From: Oenanthe sinensis
Lineage: Eukaryota; Streptophyta; Magnoliopsida; Apiales; Apiaceae
Assembly (NCBI GenBank): GCA_028671895.1
Contig: JAPMAC010000231.1
Coordinates: 14,286,001-14,350,000 of the forward strand
Direction: 5' to 3'
Length of the DNA: 64,000 nucleotides
Every line of letters begins with the position of its first letter. The stretch's first letter is position 1. This document shows, piece after piece, positions 23,553 to 35,034 of the stretch. A program made the translations under genes and the position numbers. The notes beneath the pieces were generated by a model. It saw only the letters and a program-made list of their open reading frames with translations. It made no database searches and was not told where the DNA came from.

Positions 23553-26500
23553 TCACTTTGTGGTTGCAGGGCATAGGTACTAATGAAAAAGTCATGTGGA
23601 TTCTGGATAGTGGATGTTCAAGGCATATGACAGGAGACAAGTCCCTGCTGACCAATGTGGTTGAGAAGACCGGCCCAGTTGTAACCTTTGGAGATGACAG
23701 CAAAGGATTTACTAAGGGATATGGTAGTCTGGAAGTTGGAAATGTCATCATTGAAAATATCTCTCTTGTTGACGGTCTGAAGCACAACTTGCTGAGCGTT
23801 AGTCAATTTACAGATAAAGGATATAATGTAGACTTCAGGAAGGAAAAGTGTCTGATCACCAACAGGAAAGATGAAAAGCTTGCTCTTAAAGGAGTAAGAA
23901 AAGGAAATCTGTTCGTAGCTGACTTAAACACTGCAAGCAGAGGAGAAGCAAGTTGTTTCTACAGTAAAGCATCTTCTGAATTAAGTTGGTTATGGCACAG
24001 AAAACTATCTCACCTGAACTTTAAGGCAATGAATTCTTTAGTTAGAAGATAATTGGTGAGAGGGTTACCACAGATGGAATCCTACCAAGAAGGACTCTGT
24101 GAAGCATGTGAAAAGGGTAAGTCAAAGAAGGCGTCACATAGAAGTAAGGACATGTCAAGCATCAGCGAACCTCTCCAGTTGATTCATATGGATCTGTTTG
24201 GACCGGTTAATGTCATGTCAGTTTCAAAGAAGAAATATGCATTAGTGATTGTCGACGACTACTCCAAGTACACGTGGGTGTTGTTTTTGCATTCTAAGGA
24301 TGAAGCACCTCAAATGGTAATCGATCACATTAGAAAGACTGAAGTGGAAGCTGGATTGCCTGTGCGGACGATCAGATCAGATAATGGAACTGAATTCAGA
24401 AATGCAGTTCTAAATGAATTCTGCACGGAGCAAGGAATTTCAAGACAATACTCAGCCCCAAGAACTCCACAGCAGAATGGAGTGGTAGAAAGGAAAAATA
24501 GGACTTTGATTGAAGCAGCAAGGACAATGTTAAGCCAGTCAAAGCTACCTACATATTTTTGGGCAGAAGCAGTCAACACAGCTTGTTACACTCAGAATAG
24601 GACCCTGATTAATAAAGATCTAGAAAAGACATCCTATGAGATTATGACCAACAGAAAGCCATCCCTGAAGTACTTTCATGTGTTTGGTGGAAAATGCTAT
24701 GTATTGAAAGATGAACATTTGGGCAAATTTGATGCTAAAGCAGATGAAGGGATTTTCCTTGGTTACTCACTGGAGTCTAAGACGTACAGGGTATATGTGA
24801 TTGAAACTCATAAGGTCATTGAAAGCCTTAATGTAACGTTTGACGACACCAAACTCCCAAGTCTTCAAAAAGATAAAGATTTTGAATCTTTGAAAATTGA
24901 AAATCTATCAGAATACTACTTAGGAGATGAAGACGTACCTGGTGTTGCATCTGGTATCCATGAATACACGAATATTGATAATCCAGAGCAAAGTAGTGGA
25001 AGTGTTGGTAATACCACACAGTCACAGTCACAGTCTGTATTTCAAAATCAGTCTGTTACTGAACCTGCTAGCTCAACTGGTGGATCATCAAATAATGAAG
25101 GCAACAAATCAGGGGGAGGTGAAGAAGGATCAGCTAGTCACTCTCAACACAACTACGAAGAAGGACAATCATCAAGGGCTAATCTGCCTAGACAAAGGGT
25201 ATGGAACAGAGATCATCCCTTTGAATTAATCATTGGTGACCCAGAGAGTGGTGTGAGGACTAGAAGAGCAACAGAGAATGAATGTTTGTACTCTGGTTTT
25301 CTATCAGAGGAAGAACCTAAAAAGGTTGAAGATGCTCTAGAAGATCCAGATTGGGTGATTGCGATGCAAGATGAACTTAATCAGTTTGATAGGCAGAAAG
25401 TTTGGAAACTGGTACCCAGACCTAAAGACAAATCTGTTATTGGCACTAAATGGGTATTCAGGAATAAGTTGGATGAAAATGGCATTGTTACGAGGAACAA
25501 GGCCAGACTAGTTGCTAAGGGGTATTCTCAAGAAGAAGGAATAGATTATGACGAGACCTATGCACCCGTAGCAAGACTTGAAGCCATCAGGATGTTTTTG
25601 GCATTCGCAACACATTCAGACTTTAAAGTTTATCAAATGGATGTGAAGAGTGCATTCCTGAATGGGGAGCTGGAAGAAGAAGTATATGTAGAGCAACCTC
25701 CGGGTTTCGAGAACAAAGATCATATGGACTTTGTGTACTTCCTTTTTAAAGCTCTTTATGGACTCAAGCAGGCGCCTCGAACATGGTATGAAACACTATC
25801 TGAATTTTTAATTGAAAATGGTTTTATCAGAGGTGTTATAGATAAGACTCTCTTTCATAAAATGCACAAAAATAATTTGATATTAGTTCAAGTGTATGTT
25901 GATGATATTATATTCGGTTCTACTAATGATGAGCTATGCAAGAGATTTGCTAAGTTAATGCAGAGTAGGTACGAGATGAGTATGATGGGCGAGCTTACTT
26001 TCTTCCTTGGACTACAAGTGAGTCAGAAGAAAGATGGGATCTTCATTTGCCAGGCAAAGTACATCAGAGATCTTCTAAAGAAGTATGGACTTGAAGATTC
26101 AGCCCCCACCAAGACTCCAATGCCAACTGCCACAAAGCTTGATGAGGACAAATCAGGTAAATCTGTCGACATCACAAGCTATAGAGGTATGATTGGATCT
26201 CTACTCTACTTAACTGCAAGTAGGCCAGATATTATGTGCACGGTTCCAAGCTAACCCAAAAGAGTCTCACCTTATAGCTGTCAAAAGAATATTTAGATAC
26301 CTGAAGGGTACTCCAAATTTGGGAATTTGGTATCCTAAAGGTACCGGTTTTGACCTAATCGGCTATACAGACTCGGATTTTGCAGGTTGTAAGATTGACA
26401 GGAAGAGTACTTCTGGAAGCTGTCAATTCTTGGGAAGAAGATTGGTCTCATGGTATAGCAAGAAGCAGCACTCAGTGTCTACCTCAACAGCAGAGGCAGA

Positions 26501-26822
26501 ATACATCGCAGCAGGTAGCTGTTGTGCTCAGATCCTATGGATGAGAAACCAACTCCAGGACTATGGCTTTATGTTGAACAAGATTCCAATATTCTGCGAC
26601 AACACAAGCGCCATAGTTATAACCAACAATCCGGTTCAGCACTCACGGACAAAGCATATTGATATCAGGTATCACTTTATACGAGAGCATGTCATGAATG
26701 GAATTGTGGAGTTGCATTTTGTACCCACAGAACAACAACTTGCAGACATCTTCACGAAACCACTAGACGAATCCACTTTCTCTAGGTTGGTTAGTGAATT
26801 AGGGATGTTAAATTTAAATTAA
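23553..26822 (+). pseudogene. Element D pol (protease, integrase, RT, RNase H)
   Basis: Pol is in the -1 frame relative to gag; its open frame reaches back to 23531. Protease WILDSGCSRHMTGD lies near 23597. GAG-pre-integrase LSWLWHRKLSHLNFKAMNSL precedes a TAA at 24050. Integrase shows HMDLFGPVNV, RSDNGTEFRN and PQQNGVVERKNRTLIEAART. RT shows IAMQDELNQFDRQKVWKLVP, QMDVKSAFLNGELEEEVYVE and catalytic YVDDIIFGS (about 25897). A 17-bp deletion near 26236 relative to element C shifts frame before RNase H (TDSDFAGCKIDRKSTSG, EAEYIAAGSC, LADIFTKPLDE). Catalytic residues are otherwise intact. Confidence 0.92.
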
Positions 26823-28429
26823 TTTTTGTTTGCGAGGAGTTGTATGGATTCACAAGTTATTGAATTTTTATATCCAAAGGACTTGTGAACTCCAGTCCAA
26901 CTTATGATCTCGGACTTATGAATATCAATATTAATTATTATAAGTATACCAGTTATGCTTTGTGATAATTATTCGATATAGCATAAGTAGTTAACTGCTA
27001 CATAAATGTTTGTAGTTAACAAGAAGCATAACAGTCTGTGGTTTAGAATTAACTGGTGGATTTCAATGTCATGAAATCTTGCTGAGAGATTCTATATCAG
27101 ACAGATTATGATCTTCAGTGAGAAATTGTGAGAAACTAGTAGTACTGACTTGTTTATTTAATTTCCTGGTTCTCACTGATAGCATAAGTAGCAATTACAT
27201 TTCATGATATTATTTTGCATAACTGTCTGTATGGTTAACTGCCTGTATGGTTTATTCACAGTATGCTTGCATGATTAATTGAATTGTGATTGGGTTGGTT
27301 TTAAATTTTTGGAAATTATAACTGCAACAGAGTATGGAACAAATTTTTTTGGTTTTCAAAAATCTTCAATCAACCACCTGTGTATTATATATAAATATGT
27401 ATGTCTGTGTAATTCAAATTGAATTATATTTAATGTTTAGCTATTTCTGAATTAAAATTTCAATAATTCTATTTTAGGAATATTAAATTTTTAATTCAAG
27501 AAATCCCTATTTAATTAAATTTATGACAATTTGAATTTATATGTTTATATGTTTTAAATTATTTGATAAATGCAAGTTTTATTTTAATTTTTAAATCATC
27601 AGTATTTCAATTATTAATGATTTTCTAATTAAAATTAACTTACATGTATCGATAGTTGTTAACTATCGGAAATGTATTTGATTTTCTAATTAAAATTAAC
27701 TTACATGTATCGATAGTTGTTAACTATCGGAAATGTATTTAAATTTTAAATTAGTTAGATTGCATGTCCCGATAGTTAGCTATGTTTTGTTTTATTATTT
27801 ATATATGCATGCATCGATAGTTGTTAACTATCGGAAGTGTATTTTATTTTTAATTAATTAAATGCATGTCCCGATAGTTACATATGTGCATATTTAATAT
27901 TTTATTTGTTTATTTTCCTTGCATGATCCGATAGTAAAAAAAATAATAATAATAAATAAATAAATATCCCGATAGTTACTAACCATCGGGTAGTGGTGAT
28001 GTACTTTACTTTTCTTTTCTTTACTTTACTTTTTAACTATTCACACACACCGACTGTTAGTTAATATCAGAGCCAAATTGATTTTTTCTCTTCGAATATC
28101 TACAATTCTAGGACTTATTTTGCAAATCTAAAATCGTGAATGTGTAGATTTGTTAACTAGCTTCATTTCCATACTAATTTTGCTTCGTTTTGTTTCAAAA
28201 AATTTACTAATCTTTCGAACTTTGGGAATTTTTCTAGGGTTAACTAGAAGTCAAAAAATCGTAATAAAAATACTGGTGTATTTCAAATCTCTCATAGTTT
28301 ATCATATATTATTTTTAGAATTTTTGGAGAAGTTTGAATTTTTGGGTGTTTTAGGTTCGTATACGAATAAACTAAGTTCGTTTTTGTTTTGGAAAAATTA
28401 AAAATTTTGGTAATTTTTACTTGTTAAAA
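26823..28429 (+). other. Element D non-coding stretch between pol and ORF3
   Basis: AT-rich and without a convincing ORF. From 27640 to 27990 it holds further copies of the LTR motif (palindrome CGATAGTTGTTAACTATCGG three times, plus single CCGATAGTT units). 27619-27679 and 27680-27740 are an exact 61-bp tandem duplication that includes the palindrome. This may hold signals for ORF3 expression; that is inference. Confidence 0.7.
27619..27740. repeat. Exact 61-bp tandem duplication with palindrome
   Basis: Two identical 61-bp units each carry CGATAGTTGTTAACTATCGG. Confidence 0.9.
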
Positions 28430-31419
28430 ATGGCTGGAATTTTTAGTATCACTCGTACGAATTTAGTTGCCGATTATAATATTCAGACCCTACCTGCTGA
28501 TTATCGGGTTTGGGCACGAATATTACTCGAATATTCTAGGATCAAGTATGCTTTAGTGACAGACGTTCTATTAAATCATAATATGTTGCGAGACTGTTAC
28601 TGCTCTGCTACTGACTCCTCAGTTGGTGAAGTGTTGGCTTTTACTTTTCACTTAGGCAATCGGGAAATTAGGGTTACTGAACATGATTTGAATCGTATTC
28701 TTCGATTTCCACAGGATAATTTTGTTCAAGATCCTACACCCGAACAATTAGCTGATTTTTGTACTTTTGCCAACTACTTCAATTTCGAAGTTCGTGACTT
28801 GGGTGAAATGTCAACATTTTCCTAAGGCATGGAATTTCTTTTTCCATACCATTATTCAGTGTTTTTCCTTTAAGAAGACGAGCACCCATGGTATTCCTTA
28901 TTTTTATCAAGCTATTGGATATGGTGTTGCTAATAATCTTAGGTTAAACTATGGTCATTTGTTAATGCATAAGATTATAAGCGTAATGGGACTTCCGGAT
29001 AACAGAAACCTCCAACTTCGCAATGTGGACTGTTTCTTTACAAGGTTCCTACAACTTGTTATTAATGATTTATCTACTAACGAGGAAAAACTACGCTATT
29101 ATAGTAGTCCTACTTCTTTTCCTGTGAAACAGAAGAACAAGATTGCTACGACTTTGCAGAACAACAATGACTATAACAACAACTCACCAGCACTAATGAC
29201 AGAATTTATGAGGAGGTGTGTTGTTGACATGGACAGAGAAGTCCCTCTTGGACCACAAGAAGATATTCAAATCCCTGAACAAGATCTAGTGCCAACCCCT
29301 GAATTGGAGTTATCACAAGAAGAAAATGTTCAGGTGACCGAAAAGGTACAAGTTACATCTGGAGGAGATTCATTTGGGAATGCTAATACTCAAGATTCAT
29401 ATCATCCCATCTCTCTAACAGGTAGTAAGTCAGGTAGTCCTACTGAATCTATATCTTCACTGTTTATTAATTTGCAGAATTTAATTGAAGATGGTGGAAT
29501 GGAACTTACTGTTGAGCCCTCTGTGGCATTAGGAACAGGCAATGAATCTGCAACCCAACAGATTCTAACCCCTGCCTCAGAACCAAACACTACTCAATCC
29601 TTACCGTTATTTTCTCTCCTACCCTTGAAACGCAAAATCATGAGTGAGGGAGATAGTGCCTTAGAAGCACCACATAAGGCAGGGGAGGGAACCCAAACAG
29701 CTCTACCTCTGACTAGAAGGAGATTAGAAGAACCTGAGGTATCTGTTAGCCCATCTATGCCCTCTCAAAAGGACATAGAGCTGAAAAAGGCAAATACACA
29801 GTCTCTAGGGACATCCTCTCAACAGGGTGAACCTATTGAAATTCGCCCGTCAGCCAGGGCATCTGACAGAGTGTCAATAATTGAGCCTCCAACCAAGTTA
29901 AATGTTGCACTGAAAGGAGCACACACACAGAAGGAATTGACGGATGTTACTACTACTGTAGCAGAACCTATGCAGGTAGATCCTGTACAGGTCATGCCTT
30001 CACAGGCTATTGCGGGAGTCACGGGTCCTTCATTGCTAAACATTACAGGATCCAATGTGATAAGCCCCCCAGGAGGAACATTCCTGGCTCCTCATAAGGA
30101 GGTCTCCACCACTATTAGTGGAAAGGAGAAGCAACTACTTGGCAATAGTTCTTCGGATGAGCCATTTAGGATTTTAACTGCAGGTACAGAAGACTTGCTG
30201 GAGTCAAGGAGAGTGAGTGAAACACCAACAGAACGTTTGAGTGATCATAATTCACCCAAACCCCTAAGACCGAGCGAGAGAATTGAGAGACAAACACCTA
30301 CAGAACCTGTCAGTGAGACACCTACCAGCCAAATAAATACCCTCACAATGCACACACAATCACTAAGTCAAAAGGTTTATAACCTGGAGACTACTGTCAC
30401 CGAAATGAAATCTGAATTTCACAGCAACGTTGTGGAAATAAAATCTGTTCAGTACAACATGTTGCAGGATTTGCAGAATTTCAAGACGGATATGAAGAAG
30501 TTTGTTACAGATTTGTTTGAAAAGCATAAATCTCAATCTACTCAAATCCCTGCTTCGGAGGATAACACAACTAAGGGGGAGATGATAGTGCGAGAGCAAG
30601 AAAAAGAATCTGGTGTTGATATGGGGAGTAAAGACAAAGAGAAAGGAAAGTTGGTAGAAGTAGAAAAAGAAGCAAACATTTATACATCTCAGGGGGAGCA
30701 AGATATACCGCTGGAGGTAAGGCTCACACTTGAAGAAGGAGAAATATGAGAACTTTCTCATACAGCTCAGGAAGATGATGTGTTTGATGAATTTGTAAAT
30801 GATGCCGCTTATCAGTTCACTGAAACGGACTTCGTGGAAACATTTGGTTTGCTAGATGCGAATCAATCCAAAATAAGGGCATGTGAAGTTGCACGAATGT
30901 CTCAAGAGAAAGTCAGGAAAAGTGTTCGAATATGCAGAAAAGCCAGATTTTCCAATTGTCTTTCCAGATTTTGATGTAATTATGGAGACAGAGACAATAG
31001 TGTTAAAGGATCCTCCAGCAATCAGGTACAAGAACCCCAAAGGGAAAACTGAAATAGTTGATATCCACAAGATGTCTTACATGACTTCTAAGGAACTGGG
31101 TTTTATACTTGATCAAATCAAGACTTCGACGAACTATAAAGACAAATCAGCATTGGCAGAAATCTCTAAGCTTTACATGGAGAAGTTGGGAGCAGAATCA
31201 TGTTACAACACTGATCGAGTTAAAGCAGTTCCAAAAAGGTTGAGTGTTAAAGGAAAGACGAAAATTCTTGAATTTACATTCGAACAGGTTAAGCAGATCA
31301 GGAGAGTAGCTGTCTTGCAAACACTTCAGGAAGCTTTGTCAGATCCCAAGCCAAGAAATATGCTAGAAGAAGAAGCGCTGGATCTAGTGAATGACCAGCT
31401 GGTAAGTCTTGTACAGTGA
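28430..31419 (+). pseudogene. Element D ORF3 (env-position ORF, function unknown)
   Basis: A long ORF downstream of pol, in three frame pieces: 28430-28825, 28767-30749 and 30883-31419, with a TGA at 30747-30749 and frameshifts near 28810 and 30930. Undamaged it would be about 990 codons. The N-terminal 220 residues (YRVWARILLEYSRIKYAL; GNREIRVTEHDLNRILRFP; KKTSTHGIPYFYQAIGYGV; RFLQLVINDL) resemble a globular domain found in many plant retrotransposon-derived 'putative plant transposon' proteins. A low-complexity Ser/Thr/Pro/Glu middle follows, then a coiled coil (about 30360-30540) and a charged C-terminus. I see no signal peptide or membrane segment, so an envelope role is not supported by sequence. 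Confidence 0.65.
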
Positions 31420-31617
31420 GAATGAGAATGACTTAATGTATATCAGTTCAGACTAGAGGAACATTCATTCTACATTGTAATTATTTTTGAAATCTGGAAA
31501 TGTATTATGTGATCCAGAATGTATTTAATATTAGATTACCGTCTTCTATTTACTTTTTCTTGTAAGTTAGTTGAGTTATCCTCTTAAGGGATTTGCTTGT
31601 CGAACTCTAACAATCAA
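31420..31617 (+). other. Element D 3' untranslated stretch
   Basis: Non-coding. The last 180 bases (GAAATCTGGAAATGTATTAT, then GTTGAGTTATCCTCT) are also found before the PPT of element E (56275-56411), so they are conserved between the two families. Confidence 0.75.
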
Positions 31618-31629
31618 ATAGGGGGAGAT
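31618..31629 (+). other. Element D polypurine tract
   Basis: ATAGGGGGAGAT next to the 3' LTR; primes plus-strand synthesis. The same sequence is present in element E. Confidence 0.9.
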
Positions 31630-33129
31630 TGTAAAGCAAAATGTAACGTAAAGTAACATGTAACCGAGGTAACTAACTCAACACTACAAGTCGGTAACTT
31701 ATATTAAAATGAAGCACGGAATCGACTGCGAATCGTTTATAAGTTGAATACAAAGAACCAAATTATTAGAGGAAGCTTTGAAGACATTGAAGATCACTGA
31801 AAGAAGTTCATTAACATGTTCAAGCCTCAGTGAAGAATAAAGTTAAAGTGTTTCAAAGGTTCTGAAGATGAAAAAGGTTTTACTACAGAGAAAGCAGAAG
31901 ATTTCAGTGAAATTTAAGAAGCACTTCTTATCATTATGGAACAGGTCAATTGTATTATAAAGAAGATGTGAAGATCAAGATCGTGTTAGTCGTTTGTGAA
32001 CCAGACCAGTTGCACCAATCGTCAGCACAAAAGAGATTGAGAACTGCATCACTGATTCAGAAGAATTGACCAGATACTGAGATGAGTAACCTAAGTGGTA
32101 TGCGATTAAGCCCAGAATAAATCAAGGTCGAATTAACAAGGAAATATTTATTTGACTTTGTTGCAGTGGAAGAAATAATGTTAAAGGGCTTAACAAGTTC
32201 GCAATATGGCTAAGTGAGTGAGACTGCAGAAGCTGTATCCAGAAGTCATTGGTCAAGCTATTTCGTCTTATTCCTATTTTGTCTTATTCACCTATGGTTA
32301 TTAACCATCGGGTGAGAAAAGTAAGTTTGAAAAGAATTAGAAAAGACAAAGGCATATTTCATCCCACTTCCCGATAATTATTAACTATCGGGTAAAGGAA
32401 ACAAATGCAAGCTAATAATTCCGATAGTTGTTAAAACTAGAAGGGATTTCCGATGCTTACTAACTATCGGATAAAAGATAAAAGAATTAAAAAGAATTTC
32501 CGATAGTTAATAATTCCGATAGTTACTCAGTTTGAAGTAATTGATTTTATTTCATGAATTGTTTTAAGTGTCCGATAGTTAATTTACAAACTCATCGATA
32601 CTTAACAATTACTCAGAAAATGTTCTCGATACTTATGAAGAAATAGAAGAGAAGCTGCAACTAGTTTACTTGGCACAAAATGGGCCACGTATCCGAAGTT
32701 GAAAAAGACTACACAAATAGCAGCAAAGCATCGTCTTTGGATTCATTCATTCAGCAAAACAGCCAGAGAGATACACAGAGCGATTAAAGAGAGAAAACAC
32801 AGAGAGCATTCAAGAGTAAACACTGAAGCCATTAATTTTGTACACACAGCTGTTGTTACCTTGTTTGTTTTCATTAAAGCTTGTAACTTAACTGACTGTA
32901 CTAGTGAATCATTGTAACTAATCGAAAGATTAGATTTGTGGAGCACCTCAGGGTTTATATTAATAAAACGATATATTCCCCGAACAAACTGTTGTTGTGA
33001 TTGCATACCTTGTGTTTGATTTAATATCTGTTCGAACTGCATAAAGTCCATAAAGAACCATTCCGTGAATATTTTATAAATTGGACAATATCGTATTCAA
33101 CCCCCCTTCTACGATATTTGGGACTAACA
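31630..33129 (+). repeat. Element D 3' LTR
   Basis: 1500 bp, same ends as the 5' copy, about 14 substitutions and no length change noticed. Carries the second CCGATAGTT array at 32296-32636. Confidence 0.95.
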
Positions 33130-33134
33130 ATATG
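33130..33134. repeat. Target-site duplication of element D, right copy
   Basis: ATATG, identical to 19344-19348; the Tekay LTR sequence resumes here. Confidence 0.9.
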
Positions 33135-34573
33135 AAATTAAATTATGCTTATGCAAGTTTTCGAAACATGTACTCTATATACAACTGTTGATGTTGTCAT
33201 AAAACTGCTTATTGGAATTACGAACTGATTTAAATGTTATTGAATGTTTCGTCATATGTTTTTGTTTATATGCTATAAGGTATTATAGATATAAGCCGGT
33301 GTATATATAAAGGCTCTAAGAGTAAAGCGGGCTTTCATATTTTCGAACATAGACTGGGAGTTGGAAGTATTATTCTGAATACTGTCGTAACCCGGAAGTT
33401 GCCGGAGATAGATTATTTTAAATACCGTTTACAAATATTCCAATAATTATATTTTGGATATTTTTATTGATAAATATTTTAAATAGCATTAATAAATATG
33501 ATTTGAATATTTATTTAATTAATGAATATTATTCTGAATATTCATTTAAGAAGGTTTATTAATTGTTTATTTATTTAATAAATATTTAATAAATATTCTA
33601 AATTGATTTAAAAATTAGTTGAGGTCTTTAATAATTATTTTAAATATATCTGACCTTCAGAAAATTTATATAAATATAGAGGGAGTTCCCAGATATTTAC
33701 TTTATATTTTTATAATTCTTTAAATAAGAATAAAATATTCTCTGACTTATCAAAAATTGGGAATCGAGTCTAGGAAGTAAATAAATAATTTATATCTTTG
33801 AATACGATTGTGTTTTTGGATCAGTGCCCTACTATGGTTAGGGTTTTCAACTTGTCAAAATCAAAATATTTTTCGATTAATTCTCATGTCGTGATGTTTA
33901 AATGATTTTCATTTCTTAATATATAAGATCAGTTGACGGATGTTAACACATAAATTGTGATAATATTACTTCCCCAAGTATTCTGGAAGTAACTGTTCAG
34001 AGATAGATGAATCTATTAACAAGTATTTTATACATGGGGAACTAGGATTAAATTCCGGTTCCAAAGTTAATGATTGTTCCAGTGGACTAGGAGATATAGC
34101 GTAAGTGGCCGAGTGATGGACGGCCCAACACTTTGGCCCATATGCGGTCTAGGGTGATACCCAATAACGGTAGAGAACGTCGTTGGTTCTCCCTTCTATG
34201 TAGAGAAACAACAAGAGCTACCGTATATTGTGACTGATCATCGTGTATGTACGGTAGAAGTGTGATGAAATGCTCCGGATACAGTCTCATCTTTCAATTG
34301 GAATTGTTGTGCAACATCGTAATAAAAGCCTATGAGCTGAGTTACCGAGGGTGTTATCAGTGATTGACATCTTGATATTCCTTCTTACTTGTCTGAGTTG
34401 TTTTGACGAAAAGTTTATTTATTTTAAAAACTTAAGAATATGTATGATGTGCGCCCAATCTTTAAAAACTTCTAAAATGATTAGAAAGAATATATTTGTA
34501 ATTTCATTTGATTACTGGGCTATATTGCTCACTCTTACTTTCCTTATATATCACAACATAACAGGTCAGAAGA

Positions 34574-34750
34574 ATGCCCCATATGACACGCACAACGAGG
34601 AAGCGCGTAGGCAACACAAGCACCTTCCGTAGATTCTTCTCAGCTCTAACTCAGGTAGGGAGTAAGAGTAGTATAAGGTTGCAGCTGCTTTTTGTACACC
34701 TTATTTATAAGTATGACTTATGTAAGCTTATTAACAAAAACAAACGTTAA
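34574..34750 (+). CDS. Small basic ORF in Tekay 3' LTR (unknown)
   Basis: The counterpart of 11008-11184 with identical length. It starts MPHMTRTTRKRVGN and keeps FRRFFSAL and LIYKYDL. See the 5' copy for interpretation. Confidence 0.35.
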   Translation: MPHMTRTTRKRVGNTSTFRRFFSALTQVGSKSSIRLQLLFVHLIYKYDLCKLINKNKR

Positions 34751-35029
34751 GCGAGCAATATTGTTTCAAGTGGAAACTGTATTGATTTCATAAGTCTAGT
34801 ATTTTCTGAGACTCCTTTTTGCATTGTAATAACTCTAACTCTGATGGATCATATAACTTATAATTATAGATATCATTCTGAGACTATAATTAGTGTGTGT
34901 GCATATATGAACTGTGGGGTCACTGCAGATGAAGAAGTATTATTTGTGATTTAAGTATTAAGTCATAAACAACTGGAAAAAAAGAGCGTGACAGTCAAGA
35001 TCTTCGACCCCGGATCTAGAGGAGTCACA

Positions 35030-35034
35030 AATAT
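35030..35034. repeat. Target-site duplication of Tekay element, right copy
   Basis: AATAT, matching 7581-7585; element A gag resumes here. Confidence 0.9.

Larger units (their letters stand above)
19349..33129 (+). mobile_element. Ty1/copia Sirevirus-like element D, nearly complete
   Basis: The 13,781-bp element has two 1500-bp LTRs, an initiator-Met PBS, gag with two zinc knuckles, pol, a 1.6 kb motif-rich non-coding stretch, a long third ORF, a PPT and 5-bp TSDs (ATATG). Integrase before RT places it in Ty1/copia; the double zinc knuckle, large size and post-pol ORF fit Sireviruses. The LTRs differ at about 14 sites by eye (about 1%), so the insertion is fairly recent. It is inside the Tekay 3' LTR in the same orientation. 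Confidence 0.93.
7586..35029 (+). mobile_element. Ty3/gypsy chromovirus, Tekay/Del type, with nested element D
   Basis: The element has LTRs of about 3.9 kb (7586-11455 and 17163-35029, the latter interrupted by element D at 19349-33129), an initiator-Met PBS, gag, protease, RT, RNase H, integrase, a C-terminal chromodomain-like tail, and a polypurine tract. The flanking TSD is AATAT. Domain order with integrase after RNase H identifies Ty3/gypsy. The chromodomain-like tail, very long LTRs and Met PBS point to the Tekay/Del clade. Without D its length would be about 13.7 kb. It is dead: many stops, frameshifts and a deletion at the protease-RT junction. Confidence 0.9.
33130..35029 (+). repeat. 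Tekay 3' LTR, second part
   Basis: Aligns to about 9540-11455 of the 5' LTR and ends GGAGTCACA. A 58-codon ORF (34574-34750) matches the one at 11008-11184. The two LTR parts sum to about 4.1 kb; the extra length over the 5' LTR is largely the private segment near 18.5 kb. Confidence 0.9.

Noticed and set aside
28430..31419. Calling D ORF3 a retroviral envelope
   Set aside because: No signal peptide, membrane segment or cleavage site is visible; only the position matches.
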